Part shown: piece by piece, positions 22,198 to 33,261 of the stretch
Layout of the letters: the number at the start of each line of letters is the position of its first letter
Numbering within the stretch: position 1 is the stretch's first letter
Assembly (NCBI RefSeq): GCF_918797505.1
Contig: NC_092795.1
Span: 20,261,131-20,325,130, forward strand
Direction of reading: 5' to 3'
Length of the DNA stretch: 64,000 nucleotides
Origin: Bemisia tabaci
Taxonomy: Eukaryota > Arthropoda > Insecta > Hemiptera > Aleyrodidae
Program-made: the position numbers and the translations under genes
The notes under the pieces: model-generated
The model's input: the letters and a program-made list of their open reading frames with translations, nothing else
Database searches by the model: none
What the model was told of the DNA's origin: nothing

Positions 22198-22443
22198 TTA
22201 CAATGTGCTACAATCGCTTGACTTTGTAGAACCAGCAATTATTTCGTCTATCCTTGCGACTGGCGGAGCGTCCTTAAATGGTAACGTGGGCACAGGTGGC
22301 TGTGACAATGGAGTTCCGTCATGTCTAGGAATCTCAATTAAATCAGTCGACAATTCCTTACCGTAAGCGCAAGGATAGTAAAAACCCGTAAGGAATTCGC
22401 TCGTGCAACTGATGGTGAGTTTATGTATGAAATCAACTCCCAT
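22198..22443 (-). CDS. candidate terminal exon or small ORF, unrecognised
   Basis: An 81-codon minus-strand frame begins MGVDFIHKLTISCTSEFL. Its second half is proline-rich and acidic (PRHDGTPLSQPPVPTLP) and it ends STKSSDCSTL before TAA. The last four residues fit a class I PDZ-binding motif (S/T-x-hydrophobic). Just upstream of the ATG is CTTTTTCGAG, which could be an acceptor for a last exon. An in-frame stop lies four codons before the ATG. No domain is recognised and no gene context was found. Confidence 0.25.
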   Translation of the reverse strand: MGVDFIHKLTISCTSEFLTGFYYPCAYGKELSTDLIEIPRHDGTPLSQPPVPTLPFKDAPPVARIDEIIAGSTKSSDCSTL

Positions 22444-22631
22444 CTCGAAAAAGCTTTAAAAGCCAAGGCCGCATCGGAAAAGCACACCTGCTCCATATGA
22501 GAAATACCTCCTTCTTCTTAGTCGAACGATTCATGTCATCAGACAATGAAAAATAAAGTGTGGTTTAACACAGCCACCGAAGCGGGAAAAAAACGAATCA
22601 GAATGAGGGAACAAACAGCGAGTGTCAAAAG
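22444..22631. other. unassigned spacer
   Basis: Nothing recognised. Confidence 0.3.
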
Positions 22632-22757
22632 TGGACGTTCTTTTGTCAAACGGAACTGTGTGCATTATGGTGTGAGCCCTGTTATGCATATATTCTTATG
22701 GGTCTCACAGGGCTCATGACTGAATGCACATAATTTCGTTTAATATAAATACATCCA
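22632..22757. mobile_element. short fold-back MITE, TGGACGTTCTTTT ends
   Basis: 126 bp. The arms pair TGGACGTTCTTTTGTCAAAC with the complement of GTTTAATATAAATACATCCA. GTGTGCATTATGGTGTGAGC pairs with GCTCATGACTGAATGCACAT, and a GAGCCCTG/CAGGGCTC stem lies inside. It is related by ends and internal GTGCA motifs to 15064-15447. Confidence 0.6.
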
Positions 22758-23609
22758 TTACGACATTAATTGTATAAAATCAAAACTAAAATCCAAATAA
22801 TCATTAAAAAGCGTTTTCGGAACGCGCGTATCCCGAAAAGCGTTTCAGAGGGCCTGCTCCTGCGTCCGCTCCCTTTTCGGAATCCGTCCTCAGGAGAGGG
22901 ACACTGGACGGGCGCCTCGTAAGGCGTCAGAATTTTTATTTGATTATTTTTGAGTTTCGAGTTTAAAATTTCGATTTGATACAGTGAATGTTATTTTGTC
23001 ACCCATACTTTACAGACTGATTTTCAACTTGAGATCTCGACCCGACTGTAAGTAAACTTCAAAACGAAAGTCCCAGTAGCAATCACTACCATAATCTCTC
23101 GGGAATGTACCTCGAAAAAGTTCCTATTTAATTTAAAGTTGAAATTCTTTTTATCGTGATGCATTTTATTTGTTGCTTTTGCATCACTTGCAAGTGATCG
23201 GGAAACATAGGTATAATCAACAAATAAAGTTCCTACTTCCAATCCCTATTTCCTGGGAAACTTTGATCCCAAGGTGGGTCCAAATGAACCAGGTCTCCTG
23301 GTCATGTCTTCCACTTATTTTGCTCTGAAGAAGGACTACATGCTTGTAAGCCATTCAAGCCTTTCATTCGTTATGGAATTGCAAGTGTCAATGAGTTAAT
23401 TTTTAAACCTGCAGTAATATTGACGCTGCAAAGGTATATTATAAGCCCTCTGTATGAGTAGCGTGGTTTAATATGTTAGTTAACTCTCTCATAGAACAAG
23501 TGTGTGCATGCGCAGTCAAGCTCTTTTTAAGAGCTTTGTGGACCTATAGAAGAGAGTGAATTTTACGTAGCGCCGGCGCCGTCATTTGTTTTTTAAATAA
23601 CTTCACGAA
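22758..23609. other. unassigned, with a possible micro-exon
   Basis: At 23016-23047 a 32-nt segment sits between a strong acceptor (CACCCATACTTTACAG) and a consensus donor (GTAAGTAAA). It could be a micro-exon or a chance pairing of signals. Confidence 0.25.
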
Positions 23610-23927
23610 ATGAATGGTGAAATCGAATATCCTTCCATAAGGAGCTCGTCCGCCAAGTTGAGTATAGACGAGAGGTTTCCACGTGGTTCCCGTCACAATC
23701 TGAAAACTATGTTGAGCGGTCTAAGAGAAAAGTTGGGGTGGCAGGAAAGGAAAAGCTCGCCAAATGAGAGGGTTTGGCTTGGCCATCATTTGCGCCAAGA
23801 CCGACAGAAAATGTGTCAAAAGTTGCCGGCTGACGTTTTACGGTCGAGAGGTGTTTACGCTCTCAACGCGGCAAGGTACACGACCAACGCTCTAGTAAAT
23901 GCGGGTGCATTTGTTTCCTGCCCTTAA
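23610..23927 (+). CDS. 105-codon ORF of unknown status
   Basis: The frame starts MNGEIEYPSIRSSSAKLS, is strongly basic, and includes a Cys-containing stretch (KMCQKLPADVLRSRG). It ends NAGAFVSCP. There is no signal peptide, membrane segment or recognised domain. The upstream region (23461-23600) is A+T-rich with a short GCGCCGGCGCCG block. It could be a lineage-specific small gene or a chance frame. Confidence 0.15.
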   Translation: MNGEIEYPSIRSSSAKLSIDERFPRGSRHNLKTMLSGLREKLGWQERKSSPNERVWLGHHLRQDRQKMCQKLPADVLRSRGVYALNAARYTTNALVNAGAFVSCP

Positions 23928-24241
23928 TACTCTCCAATTTCAATCCTAATGCTCTTCTCCCTGCCGGACCTTACTTCTCCGCCTCCTCGCTCAAGCTCAA
24001 CGCTCAACCAAAGCACCTTCCATCTCCACGTCAAATGAGAGCTTACTCGATTAAGGTGGTGGAGGTGTTTCGTCGAGATGTAAATAATTATATCATTGTG
24101 ACTGTTAAAGAGGATGCGAACTTCAGTATCGGTTCCGATGAGTTAGTGAGTTAGTGAGCTTTCTGAATCGACAATTTTCACTTTTTGTATAGTGAGTTCT
24201 GAGGATCCACTGCGCCGATTTTTTTGTCTAGGCATGCCTCA

Positions 24242-24292
<51 letters not shown>

Positions 24293-26382
24293 ACGCGATG
24301 AAATTGTTAATTTGTCTATTTAAATGTTGTACAGATCCATATTTGTCCATAGTCTGCTCAAGAAATCTACCCAGTGTCGATCCGTTTTTGCAAAGGAATT
24401 AGCAGGTAATAACCTCCTAATTATTAAGTCTTAGAAGTATGATCCTAAAAGTGGCTAGAAAGCGCAGTTTTTAGATTATTTACACGAGTTTTTTTGGTAA
24501 AAAATTCTGACTGCGGAAAGCATTTTTAAAATCCACGTATAAAATCCGTCTTACAGCTGAGAAATTAAACTCCAAAACTCTTTTTCCTGGTTCCAGATTG
24601 ATGTGACTCGGTTTCTATCCTCTGAATTGGGTTTCAATTTAGGGGGAAGAAACTCAGGTGTACTAGGAAAACGACCTTTTTTTTAGATAGAAAAAGCACC
24701 ACGACCGCTTATTTTCCTCATGATTAGTTAAAGTTTTGTTCTTCTGACAACATTCTCAAAACCTCATCTTTTCACGAAAAGACGGGCTTTATTTGAAGGA
24801 AAAAGAAAATGTTCTACTATTCCAAGAAGTGAGATTTCAGCCTCAGCGAAAGGATAGACCGAATCAATTACTTAGGAAATCGCCATTCGTCCCTGATACT
24901 TTTTTCCTTTTTCCCCTTCCTAATTTTCCAGTCATGCCTAGTTGAGGCGAAGAGAGGAGGAGAAGGATATGATGCGCGTAAAGAGACGTCAATTGAGCAT
25001 GATTACGAAATGAGCCGTAAAATACTTTTCGGTAGAGTTACCTCTGAGCAGCATCACCTAATAGTGAAACTAAAAACCGATTTCGACCAAACATAGTGCA
25101 TAATCAGCAAAATCTAATGTCGGATATGGCAGCATCGCTTTGATAATTGATTGATGCGCCTAATTATAGGACACGGTGTGATCACGGGACGCCGATGAAC
25201 ACTATCGGAAGGTGTCACGATTGATGAGAAATTTCATTTTTCTACCCTGAAAAAACCCACGTGGAATTAAAAAGTCAATTTTTATGCCATAGCTTGACAA
25301 CTTCACGACACGGCAATATCTACCCACGCGATTGAGTGACTTTTTCCACCCAACCGTATCATACACACCTCCGTTGCTATACTTCGTAGGAAAAATAGCT
25401 AAAAACTGATGTGATGTAAAATATAAACGTTTTGTCGTCTAAAATATTCTTTAGATTCACTTCATCTTGATTTTTGCTTGACCCCTGAAAAGTAAAATCA
25501 ATACAACAGTGTGTGTATGTGTTCTAAAACTCACATTAGGTACCGGGAAACTAGTTAAGCTAATAAAAATAAAAAAACGTTTGATTTTTCGGTTTATATT
25601 AAATTTGAGCATTTTGGAGGATAAATATTGCGGGAAAACACCCTCTTCTTGTTCAAAAGCGAAGCATCCAGTCCGCATAAGAGAAAAATTTCGACAATTT
25701 TTCAAAGGAGGAAATTTCAAAGCAGGACGAAATTTCAAGGGAGCTTATTTCACCATATTAGGTCGAGGAGTATACTTCGGAGACCCTGAAGTCTCATCAT
25801 TTTTTAGTTTGGTATGGGACATGGAAACTTAAACTCTGTAACCGTTTTTTCTAAAAATGAATTATTTTAACTACCAAATTCAAGGTATCTCGTCTTCCAG
25901 TTTGGGTTGATAGGTATTTATTGAGATTCTTTCACTTCAAAAAAAACCTGCTACAAGCAGAGGTTTCACTTTTTTAAGTTTCCTTAAAGAGCTAGCCCCC
26001 CCCCCCCCAACCGCCAATACTGCTCCAAGCTAGTGACAATGGCGACGTCTATCAGCATGGACTTCGTCCAATAGAATATCAAGGTATTCCTCCCCATCAT
26101 CAAAAACATCGCCAACTCCGAGCAAAAACTATGTCTGAGCCACGTAAGATGAACTGGAAGCACCAGTCTGATGAGGGTTGGCACTTCGAGAGGTTCGTCG
26201 AGACAACGCTCTTTAATCATACGCCGTCTGTTGCACTTACTGATGAAAACTGAGAGGTTAACAATGAAGTAGCGAAGTTCAGCTTTTCATTTGCCAGGAT
26301 GAATTGTTATCGTTCATTCCCCTCCTTACTCATTATACAGCGACAAACGGGAATATAATGATGCTCATTGCTTTCTCTTCCC
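23928..26382. other. unassigned sequence; 42-T run; decayed coding trace
   Basis: A T run of 42 occupies 24244-24285. On the minus strand around 26000-26110 a frame with FDDGEEYLDILLDEVHADRR interrupted by a stop resembles a decayed coding fragment. A plus-strand frame over the same bases is also open, so the strand is uncertain. Nothing else is supported. Confidence 0.3.
24244..24285 (-). repeat. homopolymer T run (42)
   Basis: Uninterrupted T tract, the complement of poly-A. It might mark the tail of a minus-strand retroposed copy, but no SINE or LINE body was recognised on its right. Confidence 0.9.
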
Positions 26383-27796
26383 GTAGTCGGGGGGCATACG
26401 TAATCCCGTGTGCAGATTCGTGAAGGCATATTGTGTGATACATCAATCTCTTCGTTTTGATGTCTAGAAAAAGAAAATCGATGATGGCCATCTCAAATTT
26501 CATACAAACCCCCCCAAATTCAAGATGGCGGCCAAAATGGCGGTTTTGGGGTAAAAAAATTTAAAGTTTGCAAATACGTCGTGTCGGGTGTCGTTTCTTA
26601 TGTATTTTTGATCGTAGAATCCGAATTTTCAGTCAAAAGTTAGTCCAAAGGTCATTTTTAGGCCAAAATCCAAGATGGCGTCCAAAAATACCTCTTACGG
26701 GTACTAATTTGCCTACTCGGGTCTACATGCATTGTGAGGTATCAATTATTAGGTTTTCAGGGTCGTAGAGTCCGAAAATGAGGTCCATTTTCCGCTGCGG
26801 CTCTCAAGAAGCCTTAAAATCAAAGATGGCGCCCAAAATGGCCCCCGGTCTTGCGGATGAAACTGCCATTTAAGGCAGCTATAACAAACAATACGTTCAA
26901 AATTAAGTTTCTTGGGTCAAGAAGTTCGAATAGGAGATCAGATGTTTACTCCTACAAAAAATTAAGCCTCCGAATCGAAAATCACTGCCGACATTGTTGC
27001 CAGTTAAAGGCGCAGACCGGTAAATGACTGATATTAAGAGATTTGCCGAAGGAGGGGTTTCGATAAGGGCCGTTGTTGGGCCCATACCCTGAAATTCTTC
27101 AATTTCACGATTGTTTGCTCATTTAAAGTCTAAAGTTTGCGGAATGTATCATGATTTGGTCATTTCCGGTCTATTTAGGGGTCTAATACCGGCCTAAACA
27201 TGAGACTAAAGGCCGATTTTGGCGAAAAATGCGGGTTTTTTTACATTCGACGTGACGCTGTTTCTGAACGATCCCATCATCGGAGGAGATTGTTGTCCTT
27301 CAAGTACGTTCATTAAGGATGTAAGATAGTCACTTTGCCCAATTTTCGTTGATGGCAAACCTTGCGCTCAGAGTTAAAACGATCTTCTTAGAATTTTCTT
27401 GTTTTTCATCATTATTTAAAATGGCATAAAAAGGGCGACTCATCTTAAACCAGAAATAGATTCATTGGTGGAAAATGTACGCAGCTGGTCATAACTGTCC
27501 TCCAAAAAATTAATGGATTAAAGCCTCCCCCCCCCCAAAAAAAAGAGGAAAACCTGTGTTGCCATATTTTATTGCCTAACATCAAGAAAACCGCGTGATT
27601 ATTTCAGTATTTGGAGGCTGTTCTTCGTAGAGCACATTTAGCAAAGCTCAAAACCCTTGATTTTTCATACGTTACGATTATTGATTATATAAATGGAATT
27701 ATCCATCATTATTTTGTTTATTACATGTATGTATCTATAGAGACTCTTATCGTGGCGCGGCATTCCTACATATCATCGGTAAAAATCGAGAAAAAT
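26383..27796. mobile_element. giant inverted repeat, left arm (about 1.41 kb)
   Basis: Reverse complement of 28562-30739 once two later insertions are removed from the right arm. It starts GTAGTCGGGGGGCATACG and ends AAAAATCGAGAAAAAT. The left arm lacks about 14 bp that the right arm has near its outer end (after ATACGTAA). The arm contains three phased AAGATGGCG motifs. The unit with its 765-bp spacer may be a large fold-back element or an inverted duplication. No convincing target duplication is seen. Confidence 0.8.
26510..26860. repeat. about 150-bp degenerate repeats with AAGATGGCG
   Basis: CAAGATGGCGGCCAAAATGG, CAAGATGGCGTCCAAAAATA and CAAAGATGGCGCCCAAAATG occur 149-152 bp apart. Each is preceded by a CGTAGA(A/G)TCCGAA-type stretch in the later two units. 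The mirror set is in the right arm around 30260-30600. Confidence 0.65.
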
Positions 27797-28561
27797 GCAA
27801 CATTGAAACGGAAATGAGAATTCTACTATCATCGCGCTGAGAATGTTAGCCTTATCCAAAACTAAAAATTCATTGCAATAAAATGTGTAATATTGGTTAA
27901 AAGGCAAAACGACATAGAACATGGTCTTATCCGGGTGGTATTACCTGTGCAAAGTGGGCGATAGAGTCGTCAACTGCTGAGCTCATATTGCATCTCTCAT
28001 TTGGTGCCTCACTCATTACAGACATAAGTCTGAGCCAGAAAAACTAAGCGTTTGCTAGATTAACATGCATGCGTCATTTCTCTAAAATTATGACATGGCA
28101 GCTCCAAACAAGAGGTTTGATGCAGGAGACAGGGGACCTGATGAAGAAGCAACTGATGAGGAAGCTGTTAGGTGGCTGGGCAGAAGTGAGGGAAACCAGG
28201 GTTTCAAATTATTTTTAGGAAGCAGAATTCTGATCGATCGCAGGCAATAAGAATGGCGGGGGGCAGGGATTGTCAGGGTGGTGAAAAATCAGCATTAAGC
28301 ACTCGTGATTCTGACACATGGCTTACTTTTTTTCGGATCTCAGATCATGGTCAATGATTCAAAGTTGCACCTTCCTTTGTAAATATCGTGTACAAAATTC
28401 GTAAGATAATAGGCCACCTACAAGCCCAAAATTTTAAAGCAATTATCACTAACACAAAATATAATCTACTTGCATCTCTGAATACTGTAATTCGAGTCTT
28501 ACATATTTATTTCAAAATGCGCATATTCCGAGAAAGTGGCTGAAATCCTCGGCCAACTAGG
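27797..28561. other. spacer of the giant inverted repeat
   Basis: 765 bp of single-copy sequence between the arms. It holds an ORF at 28095-28250. An overlapping open stretch upstream (about 27921-28047) includes GITCAKWAIESSTAEL before a stop; its status is unclear. Confidence 0.5.
28095..28250 (+). CDS. 51-codon ORF in the palindrome spacer, unrecognised
   Basis: ATG at 28095 has G at -3 and G at +4. The frame reads MAAPNKRFDAGDRGPDEEA, then an acidic stretch and EEAVRWLGRSEGNQG, and closes FLGSRILIDRRQ before TAA. The opening resembles a genuine protein N-terminus. A CAGAA then GTGAGG donor at about 28185 could instead make it a first exon. Its location between the arms makes it a possible cargo or remnant gene of the element. 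No family is recognised. Confidence 0.28.
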   Translation: MAAPNKRFDAGDRGPDEEATDEEAVRWLGRSEGNQGFKLFLGSRILIDRRQ

Positions 28562-28658
28562 ATTTTTCTCGATTTTTACCGATGATATGTGCGAATGCCG
28601 CGCCACGATGGAAACCTCTACAGATACTTACAAGTAATAAACAAAATAATGATGGATA

Positions 28659-29173
28659 ATGGAGATTTCGCATATGTGAGGAATTTGCGATTTGACTGTT
28701 GATTCTTACGTAAAAGTTCGGGAGAAACACGATGGTGCCACTGGTTTTCTCTGAAATCAACTCCCAAGCTCAAAAAAAGGTCTCAAGTTGAGCCCGAAAT
28801 GGAGGGGATATCCCACACTATCCTGAGAGTCCACCCCTAAATCAAGACACACTCTCTATGCAAAGATAAGGAGCAAGTACATTCACAGGGCTACCACTTC
28901 ACCAGGGGTATTTGGGGACTCCACAACAGAAAACACAGCAACCTTGCTAATGTATTTGCTCCCTATCTTTGCATAGAGAGTTTGTCTTGATGTACAGGTG
29001 GACTCTCAGGATAGCGCGGGATATCCCCACCATTTTGGTCTCAACTTAAGAGCTTTTTTTGAGCTTGGAAGTTGATTTCAGAGAAAGCCATTGGCACCAT
29101 CGAGTTTCTCGCGAACTTCTACATAAGAATCCATAGTCAAATTGCAAATTCCTCACACATGCAACATCTCCAT
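28659..29173. mobile_element. ATGGAGAT fold-back element, copy 1
   Basis: 515 bp with long inverted arms. The left starts ATGGAGATTTCGCATATGTG and continues through GAAATCAACTCCCAAGCTC and ACTCTCTATGCAAAGATA. The right mirrors these and ends CACATGCAACATCTCCAT. The empty site is preserved in the left arm near 27695-27710 (TAAATGGAATTATCC), which suggests at most a 2-3 bp A/T target duplication. Class unknown. Other copies: 36953, 44799, 63897. Confidence 0.85.
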
Positions 29174-29308
29174 TGCATTTATATAATCACTAATCATGCG
29201 ATCGTAACGTATGAAAAATCAAGGGTTTTGAGCTTTGCTAAATGTGCTCTACGAAGAACAGCCTCCAAATACTGAAATAATCACGCGGTTTTCTGTGATG
29301 TTAGGCAA

Positions 29309-29314
<6 letters not shown>

Positions 29315-29354
<40 letters not shown>

Positions 29355-29537
29355 CTTCAAATAGCCCACAAGGGCTAATCCCACGCTTTAAGTCCCATCC
29401 CCCCTCCGTCCCTACTGAACCAGTCCCAGGCAACCATTGTTTGAGACCATCAAACTCAGGTCGCCTGGCCGGGAATCGAACCCGGGACCTCCCGATCATA
29501 GAGCAAGCGCTACAACCACTACACCATAGGAGGCCGA
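29315..29537 (-). mobile_element. tRNA-derived SINE
   Basis: On the minus strand the head GGCCTCCTATGGTGTAGTGG carries an A box. About 35 nt on, GGTTCGATTCCCGG carries the B box. A tRNA-unrelated body (CCTGGGACTGGTTCAGTAGG) and a 36-A tail follow. It is flanked by CAATAAAAT (29306-29314) and CAATATAAT (29538-29546), an 8/9 target duplication. The paralogous left arm of the inverted repeat has the uninterrupted site (TGCCATATTTTATTGCC). The ORF covering it is not a gene. Confidence 0.9.
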
Positions 29538-30739
29538 CAATATAATATGGCAACACAGGTTTTCCTTTTTTTTGGGGGGGGGGGAGGCTTTAATCCATTA
29601 ATTTTTTGGAGGACAGTTATGACCAGCTGCGTACATTTTCCACCAATGAATCTATTTCTGGTTTAAGATGAGTCGCCCTTTTTATGCCATTTTAAATAAT
29701 GATGAAAAACAAGAAAATTCTAAGAAGATCGTTTTAACTCTGAGCGCAAGGTTTGCCATCAACGAAAATTGGGCAAAGTGACTATCTTACATCCTTAATG
29801 AACGTACTTGAAGGACAACAATCTCCTCCGATGATGGGATCGTTCAGAAACAGCGTCACGTCGAATGTAAAAAAACCCGCATTTTTCGCCAAAATCGGCC
29901 TTTAGTCTCATGTTTAGGCCGGTATTAGACCCCTAAATAGACCGGAAATGACCAAATCATGATACATTCCGCAAACTTTAGACTTTAAATGAGCAAACAA
30001 TCGTGAAATTGAAGAATTTCAGGGCATGGGCCCAACAACGGCCCTTATCGAAACCCCTCCTTCGGCAAATCTCTTAATATCAGTCGTTTACCGGTCTGCG
30101 CCTTTAACTGGCATCAATGTTGGCAGTGATTTTCGATTCGGAGGCTTAATTTTTTGTAGGAGTAAACATCTGATCTCCTATTCGAACTTCTTGACCCAAG
30201 AAACTTAATTTTGAACGTATTATTTGTTATAGCTGCCTTGAATGGCAGTTTCATCCGCAAGACCGGGGGCCATTTTGGGCGCCATCTTTGATTTTAAGGC
30301 TTCTTGAGAGCCGCAGCGGAAAATGGACCTCATTTTCGGACTCTACGACCCTGAAAACCTAATAATTGATACCTCACAATGCATGTAGACCCGAGTAGGC
30401 AAATTAGTACCCGTAAGAGGTATTTTTGGACGCCATCTTGGATTTTGGCCTAAAAATGACCTTTGGACTAACTTTTGACTGAAAATTCGGATTCTACGAT
30501 CAAAAGTACATAAGAAACGACACCCGACACGACGTATTTGCAAACTTTAAATTTTTTTACCCCAAAACCGCCATTTTGGCCGCCATCTTGAATTTGGGGG
30601 GGTTTGTATGAAATTTGAGATGGCCATCATCAATTTTCTTTTTCTAGACATCAAAACGAAGAGATTGATGTATCACACAATATGCCTTCACGAATCTGCA
30701 CACGGGACATATGTTTTGTTACGTATGCCCCCGGACTAC

Positions 30740-30804
30740 CGTGTAAAATACATTTTTGCGCTCTCTTTGATTATTCGAATTGAGCCTCTCGGTAGGGCAG
30801 GCGC
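30740..30804. other. short spacer
   Basis: Single-copy bases between the inverted repeat and the next MITE, including the MITE target duplication GCAGGCGC at 30797-30804. Confidence 0.4.
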
Positions 30805-30947
30805 CAGTGACGTAGCGTGCTTTGCGATGTATCGATTGATCTGTTATTTGAACCTATTGAAAAGTATCGATAAAAAGGGTGCTCGCAACGAACACTTAAA
30901 TTTAAATGGGAAAATATCGATAATCGATCAATCACGCCTCGCCACTG
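30805..30947. mobile_element. hAT-type MITE, AATCGATA family copy
   Basis: 143 bp, ends CAGTGACGTAGCGTG and CACGCCTCGCCACTG. Flanking octamers GCAGGCGC and GCAGGCGT match at 7 of 8. It shares TTGAACCTATTGAAAAGTAT and a GCTCGCAACGAACAC centre with 19354 and 54066. Confidence 0.8.
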
Positions 30948-30960
30948 GCAGGCGTCTGTG

Positions 30961-31006
30961 ATATCAAAATAGTGAAATCTAGTGATATCAAAATGGTGAA
31001 ATCTAT
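30961..31006 (+). repeat. two-unit 24-bp tandem repeat
   Basis: GATATCAAAATAGTGAAATC is followed by a second copy with one change (GATATCAAAATGGTGAAATC). Confidence 0.7.
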
Positions 31007-31078
31007 TGCAACATTCTCACCGTTGAAAATCTACGACAAACTCAAAGTGTATTTCGACTACGATGTCTTTCAAGCATA

Positions 31079-31350
31079 TGATTCGGAGTTAAAAAAATTC
31101 CGGAGTCAATAAGTCGTTTCCCGAATGAAGATCCGGTTCTAAGGTTGCAGATTTGTCTCAAACAATTGAATTTTTTTACGAAAGTGCACCTGTAAAATTG
31201 TTGTTCAAAATTTGTCTGATTTTTGCATGAGATCAGGAAAAAACCTGGGGAATTAGAAACGCCCAAGATTCTCCTGGTCAAAATGCAATTTGTGAGGGGC
31301 AATTTGGCAACATTGAAATAAAGTTACGTCCTTTTGTGATGAAAATGACG
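31079..31350. mobile_element. diverged TTGCCAACATT-type MITE
   Basis: Shares CTCAAACAATT, AAAATTGTTG/TTGTTGTTCAAAAT-type text and GGCAATTTGGCAACATTG...AAGTTACGTCC with 36655-36882. The ends are only loosely inverted, so boundaries are approximate. Confidence 0.4.
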
Positions 31351-33261
31351 AATATTGCTCTCATTTGGAGAGCATTCCACCCTCCACTGAGGTGAAAAGA
31401 CATCCATCACAGGAACTAGCTAAGCGGAATACGCTCCACATGCGGAAGCGATTTTTTTTTTTGCTACTTATTCTTTTTCTTTTTTAATATCCTTAAGATT
31501 TAAGACTCACGTAGCGTATTGACATGACAGAGCGGCTCAACACAAATGAATTGGCGTGGGGGAAGGGAGAAGGTTGGCAATTTTGAAAAATTTTAACGAA
31601 AGTGGAAAAAAAGGGGACCCTTGAAAAAATTCCCGCGATGCACCAAAATTGCTCTTCCTGTAAACTATTGAAATAGACGAGAACACTTGAAAGTATGTGC
31701 AAGGAATTAGTAAAGTTTACATTATTTCTTTCTTTTTCGAAACAAAAGAAAAAACCACTACGCTAAAATTGTGTTTTCTCGTGCCAAAGAATGTTCTAAC
31801 TGCCTCCTCTTTACCTATTACTTGTCGGTAGGAAATTTTTCCGAATTTTCTTTTATAAAAATATATTCTTATCTAACAAGGCTTTACTTTTTACGATTAC
31901 TTGGTGAATCTCGCAAGTATGTGTACCTTGCAAGTTTGTCTCCGTGTGTTCTCTCTCTCTCTCTCTCTTATTCAAAGCTTTTTTGTTCTTCGTCGCCGGT
32001 GTAAAATATTCTATTCTCCAGCTTTCTCCGCGGACCCTAGAAAATTCTGAACCCGGCGAGGAAAATGTTAAGAGGGAGAAAACGGGATGTCAACGGGCCG
32101 ACATCGGTTTGTCTCCTCTCGAGGCGGCATACGATACTTTTTGCTCTTGCCTCTCAAGTTTTGAGATAATATTTTACAGGACAGAATAAAATCTTGAAAG
32201 AGTTTTTCCGTGAGCTGAGTTAGTGCTTGAAATGAAGAATGATGTGGGGGCAAGGTTGCGGTGGTGGTATGAAAGGGGCTGAGATAGTAGGGCCGCGTAA
32301 GCGAAACAAAAACCACGGATCTGCCTACGATATTGACTCGATTTAAGCGGTTTTTGTTTCGCGAAGATCATCGCCGGGTGACAGACGAGGAGCATGAAGA
32401 GCGCGTAAAAGTTATAAAGTTTGAATAAAATGAATGAAGAGAAGCTCATAAATTCGTGCGTCCTTCCCCGTGTATGTTTCATACGGACAAAGCACACATG
32501 CCGCGATTATTTTAATAAAAATAAATCTCTGCGCGCTATAAATCTTCGAGATGCAGGTTTATGAGCTTATGTGATGAAAATTTAGTCACTTTTGGCTCGC
32601 CAATTCCACGCTTATCGCCGGATTCGACGTGGAATATTCGGAGGTCCCGCTTTAAAATTACAATGAATGCCTTGAATAAAGCGAAAAAAGCGGATTTATG
32701 TATCCGTACACCGAGTCACGGGGTTGGAAAAAAGTGATGCTTGTGAGGGGTTGGGGCGGATTTTCAATCTAGGAGAGAGTAAAGGGTCCTGAATACACAT
32801 TGTGTTCGTATAAAAGGTTCACTAGACAGTCAATTTTAAGGATATATAACTTACCAAGTGTATTTGTTTGGCATCATGTTCATCGCATCAGTTATTCAAT
32901 GCCTGACTTGGTAAAAATGCCAGGCATTCATTACAGATTTTCCGGCAAAAAATTGCGCACTTTGTGTACGGGAGGGTTTTAAAATAAGCTTCTTTAATCT
33001 CAAATTATCATCATCAAAAAAAAATTAAACTAGCGTTAGGATATAAGCATGTATTGTAATTGGCTTTCAGCATATTGTGAGCATTATTCCAGCGCACGGT
33101 ACACTAAAAGTACTTATTTGCATGTAGCCAGTATCATAGTTGAGTCAGTAAGTTTTGTGTCTCCGTCCCTTCAATATACTCTGGAAATTTCAGGCAATAT
33201 TCTCCTCGAAAATCAAGTGAGCTGAACAATGCAATAAATTATGATGTCCAGTGTAAGAACT
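31351..33261. other. unassigned sequence with a CT microsatellite
   Basis: (CT)9 at 31951-31968. A 107-codon minus frame (32174-32497) and others lack family or splice support. Confidence 0.35.

Larger units (their letters stand above)
28562..30739. mobile_element. giant inverted repeat, right arm with two insertions
   Basis: Complement of 26383-27796. It is interrupted by an ATGGAGAT fold-back (28659-29173) and a SINE (29315-29537). Removing these leaves about 1.43 kb, matching the left arm. The uninterrupted left arm therefore acts as the empty-site record for both insertions. Arm-to-arm identity looks high outside the insertions. Confidence 0.8.

Noticed and set aside
29460..29537. Functional tRNA gene
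   Set aside because: The tRNA-like head is followed by a unique body and poly-A with a target duplication, so it is a SINE.
26903..30208. Near-identical 60-codon frames (MGPTTALIETPPSANLL) in both palindrome arms
   Set aside because: Similarity follows from arm identity. The substitutions seen give no sign of protein constraint and the frame has no context.
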